A stretch of DNA of 64,000 nt from Granulicella sp. L46 (GCF_009765785.1 NZ_LMUT01000012.1:1460654-1524653); one strand, 5' to 3'. Positions 25,746 to 35,015 are shown, numbered from the stretch's first letter. Notes: generated by a model not told the origin, from the letters alone. A program made the numbers and translations.

Positions 25746-26815
25746 GTGGGAATCGAATGAGTGCAGAGGATCAGTATCGAATGCCCGCAGAGTGGTCTCC
25801 GCATGCGGCTACATGGATCGCATGGCCACATAACCCCGAGGATTGGCCGAACAAGTTCCAGCCGATTCCGTGGGTATATTGCGAGATCGTTCGGCACCTT
25901 TCGCAAGTAGAGGATGTCCACATCCTCGTGAACGATGAGAGCGACCAACGTCGCGCCCTCAACATGCTGCGCCGGCAGGGCGGGAATGCAGCTCGGCTTC
26001 ACTTCCACTGCTGGCGGACAGACCGTGTCTGGTTGCGCGACTCTGGACCAATCTTCGTCAAGAATCCCGAAGGTGAAGTTGCCCTCACAAACTGGAAGTT
26101 CAACGCCTGGGCTAAGTACGATAACTGGCGCAACGATGATCTCATTCCCAAGCATGTGGCCAAACTCTACGGTATGAAAAGCTTCGAGCCCACCGTGCCA
26201 CTCTCTGACGGTAAGACCAAACGCCTGGTGCTGGAAGGTGGCTCGATCGATACGAACGGCGAGGGCGTCTTACTTACCACCGAAGAGTGCCTGCTGAGCG
26301 ATGTTCAACAGCGCAATCCAGGCGTGAGCCGCGAACAGTTGGAGTGCGCCTTCGCCGAATATCTCGGCATTGAGAAGGTCATCTGGCTGAATCGCGGATG
26401 CGCTGGAGATGATACCCACGGCCATGTCGATGACATCTCAAGATTTGTTGGCGTGAATACGATCCTCACCGCAGTAGAACCCAATACCAAGGATGAAAAT
26501 CACTTGCCTCTAGCCGAAAATCTTGAACGCTTGCATGCTGCGCGCAATCTGAAGGGCCGTCCGTTCAACATCAAGACACTACCAATGCCCGCGCCTGTGA
26601 TGTTTGAAGGTCAGCGGTTGCCGGCGAGCTATGCGAATTTTTATATTGCGAACGACTTAGTCCTGGCGCCAACGTTCAATGATCCAAACGACCGCATCGC
26701 ACTAAATACTTTGGCGGAATGTTTTCCCGAGCGCGCGGTGACAGGTATCCACTGCACGGACTTTATCTGGGGTCTCGGTGCATTGCATTGCATGACCCAG
26801 CAGGAGCCGAGTTGA
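25742..26815 (+). CDS. aguA: Agmatine deiminase
   Basis: Agmatine to N-carbamoylputrescine plus ammonia; peptidyl-arginine-deiminase fold. 357 residues from the ATG that overlaps the previous stop (ATG 25757 is an alternative). Motifs: PAEWSPHAATWIAWPHN, DRVWLRDSGPIFV (substrate-binding Asp), LEGGSIDTNGEG, RGCAGDDTHGHVDD with the catalytic His, and the C-terminal catalytic Cys in ALHCMTQQEPS. Works between PdaD and AguB. Confidence 0.95.
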   Translation: MSGNRMSAEDQYRMPAEWSPHAATWIAWPHNPEDWPNKFQPIPWVYCEIVRHLSQVEDVHILVNDESDQRRALNMLRRQGGNAARLHFHCWRTDRVWLRDSGPIFVKNPEGEVALTNWKFNAWAKYDNWRNDDLIPKHVAKLYGMKSFEPTVPLSDGKTKRLVLEGGSIDTNGEGVLLTTEECLLSDVQQRNPGVSREQLECAFAEYLGIEKVIWLNRGCAGDDTHGHVDDISRFVGVNTILTAVEPNTKDENHLPLAENLERLHAARNLKGRPFNIKTLPMPAPVMFEGQRLPASYANFYIANDLVLAPTFNDPNDRIALNTLAECFPERAVTGIHCTDFIWGLGALHCMTQQEPS

Positions 26816-26878
26816 TGCCAAGAGCAATTGTGGAACTTGTTCGGACCAACGTGCGTATGGAACTCTAGAGAGCCAACC

Positions 26879-27478
26879 ATGACGAAGCAACTTGTTTCTG
26901 CCGCCGGCCTCCTGCTGCTAACCTTGGTGCCCGGAACACAAAGTACGCAGGTTCCAGCGGATGATGCGCCTGCCTACACAAGTGGGGGCGATCTCGTCGC
27001 GCCGATACATTATCGCGACTGGATTTATCTGACCACCGGAATCGACATGTCCTACGACGCCCCCACTGGGCCGCCCGACCATCACATCTTCTATAACGTC
27101 TTCGTAAATCCGACTGCGTATCACAGCTTTTTGGCGACAGGGACATGGCCGGATAAGACCGTCATGGTGCTCGAGGTTCGCGGCGCGGACAGCCCAATTT
27201 CAATCAACAAACAGGGGCATACTCAGAGTGCAGAGCTCATGGGGCTTGAGACCCACGTGAAAGACCACGGGAAGTGGGGCTTCTACGATGACAACGGGAA
27301 GCTGATTCCGCGGTCTGCGAGTTGCTATACATGCCATGAGGCGCATGCAGCGGTTGACACCACCTTCGTGCAGTTCTACCCTACGCTGCTCCCGCTGGCA
27401 ACGCAGAAGAAGACCCTATCCGCTGCCTACCTAACGGATCAAGGGGTAACTCCGGTCGCGCAGCCACCCGCAAAGTAG
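26879..27478 (+). CDS. Secreted cytochrome P460-like haem protein
   Basis: 199 residues from ATG 26879. Signal peptide to about residue 23 (LLLLTLVPGTQS). The body fits the cytochrome P460 family: YRDWIYLTTGIDMSY, HHIFYNVFVNPTAYHSF, GTWPDKTVMVLEVRG, and one c-type haem site CYTCH near residue 160. P460 proteins of ammonia oxidisers act on hydroxylamine; most homologues, including acidobacterial ones, have no known substrate. Co-directional behind aguA, 63 bp gap. Confidence 0.8.
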   Translation: MTKQLVSAAGLLLLTLVPGTQSTQVPADDAPAYTSGGDLVAPIHYRDWIYLTTGIDMSYDAPTGPPDHHIFYNVFVNPTAYHSFLATGTWPDKTVMVLEVRGADSPISINKQGHTQSAELMGLETHVKDHGKWGFYDDNGKLIPRSASCYTCHEAHAAVDTTFVQFYPTLLPLATQKKTLSAAYLTDQGVTPVAQPPAK

Positions 27479-27492
27479 TACAACTGTTGTCG

Positions 27493-27963
27493 ATGCCCAC
27501 CGATTTTCTTCTAAGAGATCAGGAACTGATGCAAGCAGCCATCGCGGAAGCACGCGCTTCCGAGGCTGCTGGTGAAGTGCCCGTAGGCGCGATCATCGTG
27601 TCCCCTACAGGCGAAGTGATTGCTCGCGGGTCCAATCACGTTTTGCGCGATTCAGATCCAACAGCTCATGCGGAGATCGTTGCATTACGTTCGGCAGGAA
27701 CAGCTCTCGGAAACTATCGCTTGTTGGGATGCACGTTGTATTCCACACTGGAACCCTGTTCCATGTGCGCAGGAGCGATTCTCCATGCGCGGATTGCTCG
27801 GCTCGTCTATGCAGCAGCCGACCCCAAGGCAGGCGCCTGCGGATCAGTGATCGCGGTCATGAATCATCCAGCGCTGAACCACCGCGTAGAGTTGGTAGAA
27901 GGAGTGTTGGCCGAAGAGTGCGGAAAAATGCTGACGGACTTCTTCCGTTCAAAACGAACGTAG
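27493..27963 (+). CDS. tadA: tRNA adenosine(34) deaminase
   Basis: Makes inosine at the wobble position of tRNA-Arg(ACG). 156 residues from ATG 27493. Zinc site: His and catalytic Glu in TAHAEIVALR, Cys pair in PCSMCAGAI. VPVGAIIV and ARIARLVYAA are typical. Likely at the end of the putrescine transcript by proximity, with no functional link evident. Confidence 0.95.
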   Translation: MPTDFLLRDQELMQAAIAEARASEAAGEVPVGAIIVSPTGEVIARGSNHVLRDSDPTAHAEIVALRSAGTALGNYRLLGCTLYSTLEPCSMCAGAILHARIARLVYAAADPKAGACGSVIAVMNHPALNHRVELVEGVLAEECGKMLTDFFRSKRT

Positions 27964-28022
27964 AGGACAGAGTATGCATCAGAAAATAGCGAGGAGCGAA
28001 GTTCTCTGTGCCAACTCAGAAA

Positions 28023-28376
28023 ATGGCAGCCGAGAAGTCGACCAAGCGAACCGCAAAGAAACATGAGACTTTCGCGGCGCTGCGCTGGTCAGCGAAAGTG
28101 ACCACAGACTCTACACACCCACAAAAAGGATTATTCTTAGAAAGTGCCACCATCATAGCTCACGAACTGGCGACAAAAAAGGTTTCACCAAAGGGACCAA
28201 GCTCAGGCATGCAAATGTTGACGTTCTATATCAACCGCGCTGGCAAGAACTTGGGCAACGGTCGGCTTGCTGACTTGCAGAGAGCCAAAACAATTCTCTC
28301 GGAAATTATTGCGAGCCACAAGACAGATACAGGCTCCAAAGATTATCAAAGAAGAAGGCGTCAACAAAGAAGTTGA
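28023..28376 (+). CDS. DUF3175 protein, possible 3' frameshift
   Basis: 117 residues from ATG 28023. Basic N-terminus, then the DUF3175 pattern: LRWSAKVTTDSTHPQKGLF, IIAHELATKKVSPKG, MQMLTFYINRAGKNL and LQRAKTILSEI. Function unknown; members are small basic proteins. The last ~20 residues are odd (Arg/Gln-rich). In a different frame the same DNA (28315-28396) reads SKKKASTKKLTKKKAA then stop, the Lys/Ala tail expected for such proteins, so a single-base change near 28315 may have altered the end. Confidence 0.7.
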   Translation: MAAEKSTKRTAKKHETFAALRWSAKVTTDSTHPQKGLFLESATIIAHELATKKVSPKGPSSGMQMLTFYINRAGKNLGNGRLADLQRAKTILSEIIASHKTDTGSKDYQRRRRQQRS

Positions 28377-28410
28377 CCAAGAAAAAGGCAGCATAGCGAA
28401 AGGAATCCCA

Positions 28411-29184
28411 ATGGCAGGACGATTGGATGGAAGAACTGCAGTCATCACTGGTTCCGGATCAGGAATTGGACAAGCCATCGCGGAGCGACTCGCGTCAGAG
28501 GGCGCCGATTGCGTGATCGACTATGTCGACCATGTCGAAGAGGCAGACCAGACACTCGACAAGATCAAAGCAGCTGGCGGCAAAGCTGTACTGGTGCAGG
28601 CCGACGTCTCTGTGGTCGCAGACTGCAATCGGCTAATCGAGGCCGCCTGGACCGAGCTTGGATCGTGCGACATCCTCGTCAACAACGCAGGAATTGAAAA
28701 ATCTGCGAACTTCACAGACGTCACCGAGGCAGAGTACGACGCGGTACTCGGTGTGAATCTGAAGGGCGCGTTTTTCCTCTCGCAAGCATTTGTCCGTAAG
28801 CTCATCGCCGCTAAAAAGCCGGGCCGCATCATCAATATCTCCTCTGTGCATGAGGACATGGTTTTTCCACATTTCTCGACCTACTGCGCGAGCAAGGGTG
28901 CCATGCGTATGCTTATGCGCGACCTCGCAGTAGAGCTTGGTCCGGCGGGAATTACAGTGAACAATATCGCGCCTGGAGCCATCAATACGCCGATCAACAA
29001 GTCGCTGTTAGCGGACAAACCGAAGCTCAATGCTCTGCTCACGAATATTCCGTTGGGCCGCCTGGGCGAGCCAGGCGAGGTTGCCGGGGTCGTAGCCTTC
29101 CTAGCGTCCGACGATGGTGCTTATGTGACCGGAAGCACTTACTTCATTGATGGCGGCCTCATTCGCAATTATCACGAGCAGTGA
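28411..29184 (+). CDS. Short-chain dehydrogenase/reductase
   Basis: 257 residues; ribosome site GAAAGGA. Classical SDR: TGSGSGIGQAI cofactor motif, ADVS, NNAGIEKS, catalytic Ser (INISSVH), Tyr and Lys (YCASKGAM), PGAINTP, and a FIDGGL ending. It is closest in style to glucose 1-dehydrogenase/3-oxoacyl-ACP reductase-like SDRs. The substrate cannot be assigned. The acidic residue after the second strand that favours NAD is unclear (CVIDYVDH), so cofactor choice is open. Confidence 0.85.
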   Translation: MAGRLDGRTAVITGSGSGIGQAIAERLASEGADCVIDYVDHVEEADQTLDKIKAAGGKAVLVQADVSVVADCNRLIEAAWTELGSCDILVNNAGIEKSANFTDVTEAEYDAVLGVNLKGAFFLSQAFVRKLIAAKKPGRIINISSVHEDMVFPHFSTYCASKGAMRMLMRDLAVELGPAGITVNNIAPGAINTPINKSLLADKPKLNALLTNIPLGRLGEPGEVAGVVAFLASDDGAYVTGSTYFIDGGLIRNYHEQ

Positions 29185-29235
29185 AATTTCATCAGCGCTT
29201 CCCAAGCCATCCACGGCCACGTCTTCACTGATCTG

Positions 29236-29625
29236 CTACGGCGCAGACGGGGGAGACTCAACGAAGCTGGTCTCACCTGGCCCACGCCAGGTTCTCTGAG
29301 TCGTCTTCTGGTAATCCGTTGGCTTGGAGTCGAAGATGTTCGGCACACAGGTTTGTGGATTCCGATCACATAGCGGGACCAATGTCCACTGAACCTGCGC
29401 CATCACGCGATGGCCAGGTAGGACACATGATTCGCCGTGGGCAAAGCAACCAATAGGTGAGTGGTTGTACCGGGACAATTGGTTCAGGATGTTCGAAGCT
29501 CGTGCAGTAGCGTCCGCGGAAGATACGAGCGAGATTGGTAATTCGTATCCTCCAATATCAGGGTCGCTCGGTATGGCTGGGGGAATAAACGTCGATAAGC
29601 GATCCGGGAGACCTCGGAAGGACAA
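29236..29625 (-). CDS. Hypothetical ORF after coaBC (weak)
   Basis: 129 codons from TTG 29625, in the same frame as coaBC and four codons past its stop. No ribosome site and no better start. The composition looks protein-like (GGYELPISLVSSADATARASN, three Cys in CFAHGESC and LCDR), but there is no recognised family. It could be a real small gene coupled to coaBC or a decayed remnant. Nothing else is visible in 29185-29634. Confidence 0.35.
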   Translation of the reverse strand: MSFRGLPDRLSTFIPPAIPSDPDIGGYELPISLVSSADATARASNILNQLSRYNHSPIGCFAHGESCVLPGHRVMAQVQWTLVPLCDRNPQTCVPNIFDSKPTDYQKTTQRTWRGPGETSFVESPPSAP

Positions 29626-29634
29626 GCTGCGCGT

Positions 29635-30855
29635 CTAACAGGTTTCCTGCATAAGTAAACGGCGGGAACGCAGCGAAGAAATCTGATCGAGAATTTGGGA
29701 AGCGATCTCACTCTTGGAGGCTTCCGCTAAATGCACCTCCGACTCAGGGGTGAGAAAAATGGCGACGTTCCGATCAGAATCGAAACCGATACCAGTCCCG
29801 CTGATGTCATTGAGGACTATGGCGTCTGCCCCTTTACGAAGAAGCTTCGCGCGGGCGCGAGAAACATCTAATCCCATCTCTGCCGCGAACGCGACGACGA
29901 GCGTGCCCGGGGTCTTATTCTCTACGACGCTGCGAGTAATGTCCTCGGTCGCCTCTAGCTCGAGGATCGGCGGAGCATCGCGATGCAGTTTATCCCCGGC
30001 GACATGACGCACACGAAAATCCGCCACTGCGGCGGCCTTGATGACAATCGTTGCCTCCGGCAAACGATACAGCACGGCAGCGTGCATGTCTTCTGCCGTC
30101 TCCACAGGCAGAAATTCGCAGCGCGGTGGTGGCGCCAGCGCTGTCGGTGCTGAAACGAGAATGACCCGCGCACCCCGCTGTTCGGCTGCCGCAGCCAGAG
30201 CATATCCCATTCGCCCACTCGAGCGATTCCCAAGAAACCGTACTGGATCAATCGGCTCGCGAGTTCCTCCCGCTGTAACTAGAACCGTTTCGCCGAGGAG
30301 ATCTTGCCGGTGATTCATCTGCTCAAATACCTCGCGAACAATAATCTCAATATCCGCAAGCCGGCCGTCACCCGTCATCCCGCAAGCGAGAAAACCACTT
30401 TCGGGTTGAACGATTCGATGTCCTCTTTTCTCCAGCGCCGAAATGTTTGCGCGCGTGGCCGGGTGATTCCACATGTTCACATTCATGGCAGGCGCCAAAA
30501 CAACCTTCGCTTCGGTTGCAAGATAAGTCGCTGAAAGAAAATCATCGGCGATCCCATGGGATAGCTTCGCAAGCGTGTTCGCCGTCGCCGGAGCAATCAC
30601 CAGGACGTCTGCCCACTGTGCCTGCGCAATATGTTCAATAACCGAAGCCTCAGAGGGTGAGTCCCATAGACCCGTGAAGACTCTGTGACCTGTCAGCGAA
30701 GCAAAGGTCAACGGTTGTATAAACTCCTCCGCAGATCGCGTCATCATGACACGCACCTCCGCGCCCCGGTGCTGTAGCTCGCGAACCAGTTCAGCGGACT
30801 TGTAGGCCGCGATGCCACCACACACACCGAGCAAGACTTTGCGCGCTTCAGGCAT
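29635..30855 (-). CDS. coaBC: Bifunctional CoaBC
   Basis: Joins 4'-phosphopantothenate to cysteine (CoaB) and decarboxylates the product (CoaC) in coenzyme A synthesis. 406 residues. N-terminal flavoprotein CoaC domain with GVCGGIAAYKSAELVR, His in PAMNVNMWNHPATRAN and ESGFLACGMTGDGRL (active Cys). C-terminal CoaB with VTAGGTREPIDPVRFLGNRSSGRMG, AAVADFR and VAFAAEM. Overlaps the panC stop region by 8 bp in the panB-panC-coaBC operon. Confidence 0.96.
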   Translation of the reverse strand: MPEARKVLLGVCGGIAAYKSAELVRELQHRGAEVRVMMTRSAEEFIQPLTFASLTGHRVFTGLWDSPSEASVIEHIAQAQWADVLVIAPATANTLAKLSHGIADDFLSATYLATEAKVVLAPAMNVNMWNHPATRANISALEKRGHRIVQPESGFLACGMTGDGRLADIEIIVREVFEQMNHRQDLLGETVLVTAGGTREPIDPVRFLGNRSSGRMGYALAAAAEQRGARVILVSAPTALAPPPRCEFLPVETAEDMHAAVLYRLPEATIVIKAAAVADFRVRHVAGDKLHRDAPPILELEATEDITRSVVENKTPGTLVVAFAAEMGLDVSRARAKLLRKGADAIVLNDISGTGIGFDSDRNVAIFLTPESEVHLAEASKSEIASQILDQISSLRSRRLLMQETC

Positions 30856-31744
30856 GTGTCTCCTCCATCCAGCCCTGTTGAAGATTGAGATTCTCGATCG
30901 GTAAGTTCTCCGTGAGTATGTTGTCGATCAGCCGCGTCGACCCTACCCATGCGGCCACGGCTATCAACGCTCCCCGCGCGGTGTCGGCAACCGGAAGCAG
31001 CGTATACGGATCCACGATCGCAGCATAGTCCAGGCGAATATCCTCCTGTCCCGCAAACACGCTCAACAATGCTCTCTGCAAAACATTGGAGCGAGTCTCT
31101 CCAGACTCAAGAAGTTGGCAGACCGTCTGCAGCGCTTGATGCAAGATCAGCGCACGACCACGATTTTGTGGAGACAGGTAACGATTGCGGGAACTCATCG
31201 CAAGTCCGTCTGGCTCGCGAACAATTGGGCACGCCACCAACTCTATGGGAAAGTCGAGATCACGAATCATTGCGCGTAACACCGCAATCTGCGCCGCATC
31301 TTTCTGACCAAAATACGCACGTTGCGGGCTGACGATATTGAAGAGCTTGGCAACCACCGTAGCAACGCCGCAGAAGTGACCCGGGCGAGAAGCTCCGTCC
31401 AGCCGGTCTCCAATACCCGGCACCTCAACGAACGTAGTCGAGCCCGGCGAGTACATCTCGTCTGGACCTGGCGCAAACAGCAGGTCTACTCCGGCAGCCT
31501 CCAATTTGGCACAGTCATCATCAAACGTACGGGGGTAGGTCTCGTAATCCTCGCCCGCGGCAAACTGCGTAGGATTAACAAAGATCGACACGACGACGGC
31601 ATCACACTCTCCTTGCGCACGTCGTACCAGCGAAAGATGACCTTCGTGCAAAGCGCCCATGGTCGGCACCATGCCCAGCGTGCCTTTGCGCTTGAGGTTA
31701 CGACAGGCGAGTTGCATTTCGCGGACAGTAGTAAGGATTCGCAT
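30848..31744 (-). CDS. panC: Pantothenate synthetase
   Basis: ATP-dependent ligation of pantoate and beta-alanine. 298 residues. Nucleotidyltransferase motifs: VPTMGALHEGHLSLVRRA (the HxGH type), FVNPTQF, YFGQKDAAQ and MSSRNRYLSP (KMSKS-like). Starts 3 bp after the panB stop and overlaps coaBC. Confidence 0.97.
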   Translation of the reverse strand: MRILTTVREMQLACRNLKRKGTLGMVPTMGALHEGHLSLVRRAQGECDAVVVSIFVNPTQFAAGEDYETYPRTFDDDCAKLEAAGVDLLFAPGPDEMYSPGSTTFVEVPGIGDRLDGASRPGHFCGVATVVAKLFNIVSPQRAYFGQKDAAQIAVLRAMIRDLDFPIELVACPIVREPDGLAMSSRNRYLSPQNRGRALILHQALQTVCQLLESGETRSNVLQRALLSVFAGQEDIRLDYAAIVDPYTLLPVADTARGALIAVAAWVGSTRLIDNILTENLPIENLNLQQGWMEETHA

Positions 31745-31747
31745 GGC

Positions 31748-32740
31748 TCAGTCCCTGCCTGCAGGTACAAGCTTGGTGAATTCAGCGAACGGGTCTCGGT
31801 CGTCATCCTTAAGTTCGTTCTGCACAAAATCATCGGCACGCACGAGCACATCCGGTTGGTCACCGAGAGACTTTAGCTGAGTGCGAACCTCCCGCGACAA
31901 ATGGTAGCTCTCCGCGTCTGCCGGGAAATTATGGGTTTTCACGTCCGTGCGATAACGTTCGAGCGCGCCGCCAAAAAAGGCTGCGGCATCTGCATACCGA
32001 CGCACAAATTTCGCCGGCGGCGAAAATGTCAGGTTGAACAGATCATGAAACACCAAAATCTGGCCGTCGCAGTCCGGCCCAGCGCCGATCCCGATCGTCG
32101 GTACGGAAGATCGAGCAGTCACCTCGGCAGCAACTTCGCGTGGAATTCCCTCGAGCACAATTGCAACCGCACCGGCATCCTGTAGCGCAAGCGCGTCCGC
32201 ATAGAGGCTCTCAATCGCCTCAAGCGATCGGCCCTGCACATGGTAACCCGACATGCGATGGATCGACTGCGGGGTCAGTCCAATATGAGCCACGACAGAG
32301 ATCTCCGCATCCGTCATCCGTCGGACGAGAGCCGCGCGGCGTTCCCCACCCTCGATCTTCACAGCATGTGCGCCCGATTCCTTGATGAATCGCGTGGCAT
32401 TGCGAAGAGCTTCATCCGGCGACGTGTGATATGACCCGAATGGCATGTCGGCGACCAGGAAGGCTCGCTTGACCCCACGCGCCACGGCACGGGTATGATG
32501 CAGCATCTCCTCCATCGTGACCGGCAAGGTGCTGTCGTAGCCGAGCACCGTCATACCCACGGAATCCCCGACTAGAATGAGATCGATGCCGGCCTGGTCG
32601 ACCAGACGCGCTGTAGGGTAGTCATAGGCTGTCAATGCAGTGATTGCAAGGCCAGCGAGTTTCATCTCAAGGAGGGTTTGTGCCGTCACAGGATGGACAG
32701 GCATGCTTGCTCCGTTCTCACGGAGTTGCGTAACGCTCAT
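31748..32740 (-). CDS. panB: Ketopantoate hydroxymethyltransferase
   Basis: First committed step of pantothenate synthesis: hydroxymethyl transfer to 2-oxoisovalerate. 330 residues, with a ~50-residue C-terminal extension beyond the usual 270. Motifs: ITALTAYDYPTARLVDQAGIDLILVGDSVGM, VADMPFGSY, AVKIEGG, VAHIGLTPQS, and the catalytic Glu in IVLEGIP. First gene of panB-panC-coaBC. The start could also be ATG 32704. Confidence 0.95.
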   Translation of the reverse strand: MSVTQLRENGASMPVHPVTAQTLLEMKLAGLAITALTAYDYPTARLVDQAGIDLILVGDSVGMTVLGYDSTLPVTMEEMLHHTRAVARGVKRAFLVADMPFGSYHTSPDEALRNATRFIKESGAHAVKIEGGERRAALVRRMTDAEISVVAHIGLTPQSIHRMSGYHVQGRSLEAIESLYADALALQDAGAVAIVLEGIPREVAAEVTARSSVPTIGIGAGPDCDGQILVFHDLFNLTFSPPAKFVRRYADAAAFFGGALERYRTDVKTHNFPADAESYHLSREVRTQLKSLGDQPDVLVRADDFVQNELKDDDRDPFAEFTKLVPAGRD

Positions 32741-32854
32741 GGTTCTCTCCAGTGCCGCTCCGCTCTGTTAACGCAGATGAGGCCCGAACATCCCCAAGTA
32801 TACTCTTCCCGCAAGCCCTTCCCCGTCAGGCCATGGATCGGCGACAATATTGGT

Positions 32855-33112
32855 ATGGAGCTTCTTGTCTACTCTGCCGACTGGTGCCGCGACTGCCGCG
32901 AGGCGAAGCGTTTTCTCACCCAACACGCGATCCCCTATACCGAAATCAACATCGAAAAGACTCCTGGCGCCGCAGAGCAGGTCATTGCCAACACGGGTAA
33001 ACGCGCAATCCCGCAGTTTGTCCTCGATGGAAAGTGGATTCAGCCATACAGGCCAGGACAAGGCTTTCTGCACGACGAGATGGCTGACCTGTTCGGCGTA
33101 TCTCAACCCTGA
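32855..33112 (+). CDS. Glutaredoxin-like protein
   Basis: 85 residues from ATG 32855; the 59 codons open upstream overlap panB on the other strand and are not used. Thioredoxin fold: MELLVYSADWCRDCREAKRFL with redox motif CRDC (Cys 11 and 14), IPYTEINIEK, the cis-Pro in GKRAIPQFVLDGKW, and no glutathione-specific CPYC. It may reduce disulfides or a partner reductase; the partner is unknown. Confidence 0.85.
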   Translation: MELLVYSADWCRDCREAKRFLTQHAIPYTEINIEKTPGAAEQVIANTGKRAIPQFVLDGKWIQPYRPGQGFLHDEMADLFGVSQP

Positions 33113-33140
33113 CCAAACACTGCCGGTGACCGGACACCAC

Positions 33141-35015
33141 CTAATCAGACTCGTCCAACTCCTGCGGCGAAGGAACATGCGTAATCGGTTCCGTGTGAAT
33201 GACCGAGCCCTTCGCTCGATTAGCGGGACCAAACGGCCATCGCAATCGGAGAACTCGTTCGCGATCGCTTTCGCGATGCGCTTCCTGGCTGCGCCCCTTC
33301 AGTAGATCGGTGATCGTCAGAATGCCGAGTAACTTTCCGTCCGCGCTGACGACCGGGTACGATGTCAGTTTCGACTCCGCCATCGACATGGCGCATGCCC
33401 GAAGCGTTGAGACCGGCGACACCGTCTTGGGATGGCGATTCGCATCCACTGCCAGCGGCGTCGACAGATCTTCCTTGCGCGCGGCCGCGATCAACTGCGC
33501 GCGGGTCAGCGTACCCGTCATCCGACCTTCGCTATCCACCAGGGGGAAGAGGCGCTGCCAGTGAGACCACGCCTCGCTTCCGCGTTCTTCCATCTTGCGC
33601 AACCAGTCAGCCGCATCCTTCCGCGTCGCGTCTTCAGGAAGCGCAAAGACGCTGGTATGCATCGCCTGAGACACCAGGATTGCCTCGAGAGGATCTGCGC
33701 CAAACTCGCGACTAAGATGAAGGCCCCTGCGACTGAGATTCTCTGTCAGCATCGAACGAGGCATCACAAGCACACTCACTGCGTAAGCTGCCACACACGA
33801 CAGCAGCACCGGCAGCATCAAGCCGCCATTATGCGTCAGTTCCAAGGCGAGCATTGCCGAGGTCAGTGGCGCGCCAATCGCTGCAGACAGCACCGCACAC
33901 ATTCCCACTAATACCCAGGCTCCACTACTCATCACCGGCATCAGGTGGCCGAATGCGGCGCCCAGTGCACCGCCAATCATCAGCAACGGGGAAAGAATTC
34001 CGCCCGCAGTATTCGAGCCTAACGAGAACGACCAGCTCAAACTTTTCAGGACCAGAATTCCTGCAAGCAGCTTCCATCCCGCATCACCCGAGACAAGCTG
34101 TTGAAGGACGCTGTGACCCACGCCCAGCGACTCCGGAAAGATGTAACCGCACAGTCCCACCACCACACCACCAATTGCAGGCCACCACATCCAGTGGATA
34201 GATGAGTGCTCGAACATCTTTTCAAAAAAGTGCATCGACTTGCTCAAGCCCGCGGCCACAAGCGCCGCGGCGATTCCCAGCACTAGCGCCCCCAACATCG
34301 CCGAGTGATATACCGGCGCGCCCGTCGGAACCATCTGCAGCACGCTGTCAGGTCCCAGCAGCAACCGGCGAACCGCTCCAGCCGTAACGCACGCAATAGC
34401 AACCGGGACCAGCGAGCGGGGCTTCCACTCGAAAAGGAAGATCTCCACCGCTAGCAGCGTGGCAGACATAGGACAGTTGAACGTAGCAGCCATGCCCGCC
34501 GACGCGCCCGCAACCATGAGCACAGTTCGTTCGGACCCCGTCATCGGTAACAGCTGGCCAAGCACACTGCCGACCGCGCCACCTGTAATGATCACGGGAC
34601 CTTCGGCCCCGAATGGCCCGCCGGAACCAATCGATATTGCAGTGGCGATCGGCTTCAGAATGGCAACGCGAGGCTGAACGCGGCCGCCATTGAACACGAT
34701 CGTTTCAACCGCTTCTGGCATGCCATGCCCACGAACTCGCGGAGAAAGATACCGCGCGATCAAGCCGACAATCAGGCCGCCCAAAACCGGCATCAGGATC
34801 AGCCACCAGTGCCTTCCTGCCTGCCAGGGATCCCTGTCAACAAAGCTCCACTTCTGGAAGTAGAAGAGATTTGTACATAGAGAAATCATCTCCAACAACA
34901 TCCAAGCGAGCACTGCACTTATTGCTCCCAGCCCTGCCGCCAGCGAACTGGTGTATAAAATCCGACTGTTCGCGGAGTAGTCTCGCAGCGCCGCAGGCGG
35001 GTTCGAGGTATTCAA
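33141..35015 (-). CDS. CLC chloride channel/antiporter with CBS domains
   Basis: 624 residues. About ten membrane helices to ~430, then two CBS domains. CLC signatures: GHGMPEAVE (where the classical filter motif is GSGIP), GSGGPFGAEGPVI with the gating Glu (GxEGP), AGMAATFNCPMSATLLAVE, and a late ASAAIGAPLTSAMLALE. The filter Ser is replaced by His, a variant also known in other bacterial CLCs; ion choice is therefore uncertain. CBS domains suggest nucleotide regulation. It lies 12 bp downstream of a MarR regulator on the same strand. Confidence 0.92.
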   Translation of the reverse strand: MNTSNPPAALRDYSANSRILYTSSLAAGLGAISAVLAWMLLEMISLCTNLFYFQKWSFVDRDPWQAGRHWWLILMPVLGGLIVGLIARYLSPRVRGHGMPEAVETIVFNGGRVQPRVAILKPIATAISIGSGGPFGAEGPVIITGGAVGSVLGQLLPMTGSERTVLMVAGASAGMAATFNCPMSATLLAVEIFLFEWKPRSLVPVAIACVTAGAVRRLLLGPDSVLQMVPTGAPVYHSAMLGALVLGIAAALVAAGLSKSMHFFEKMFEHSSIHWMWWPAIGGVVVGLCGYIFPESLGVGHSVLQQLVSGDAGWKLLAGILVLKSLSWSFSLGSNTAGGILSPLLMIGGALGAAFGHLMPVMSSGAWVLVGMCAVLSAAIGAPLTSAMLALELTHNGGLMLPVLLSCVAAYAVSVLVMPRSMLTENLSRRGLHLSREFGADPLEAILVSQAMHTSVFALPEDATRKDAADWLRKMEERGSEAWSHWQRLFPLVDSEGRMTGTLTRAQLIAAARKEDLSTPLAVDANRHPKTVSPVSTLRACAMSMAESKLTSYPVVSADGKLLGILTITDLLKGRSQEAHRESDRERVLRLRWPFGPANRAKGSVIHTEPITHVPSPQELDESD

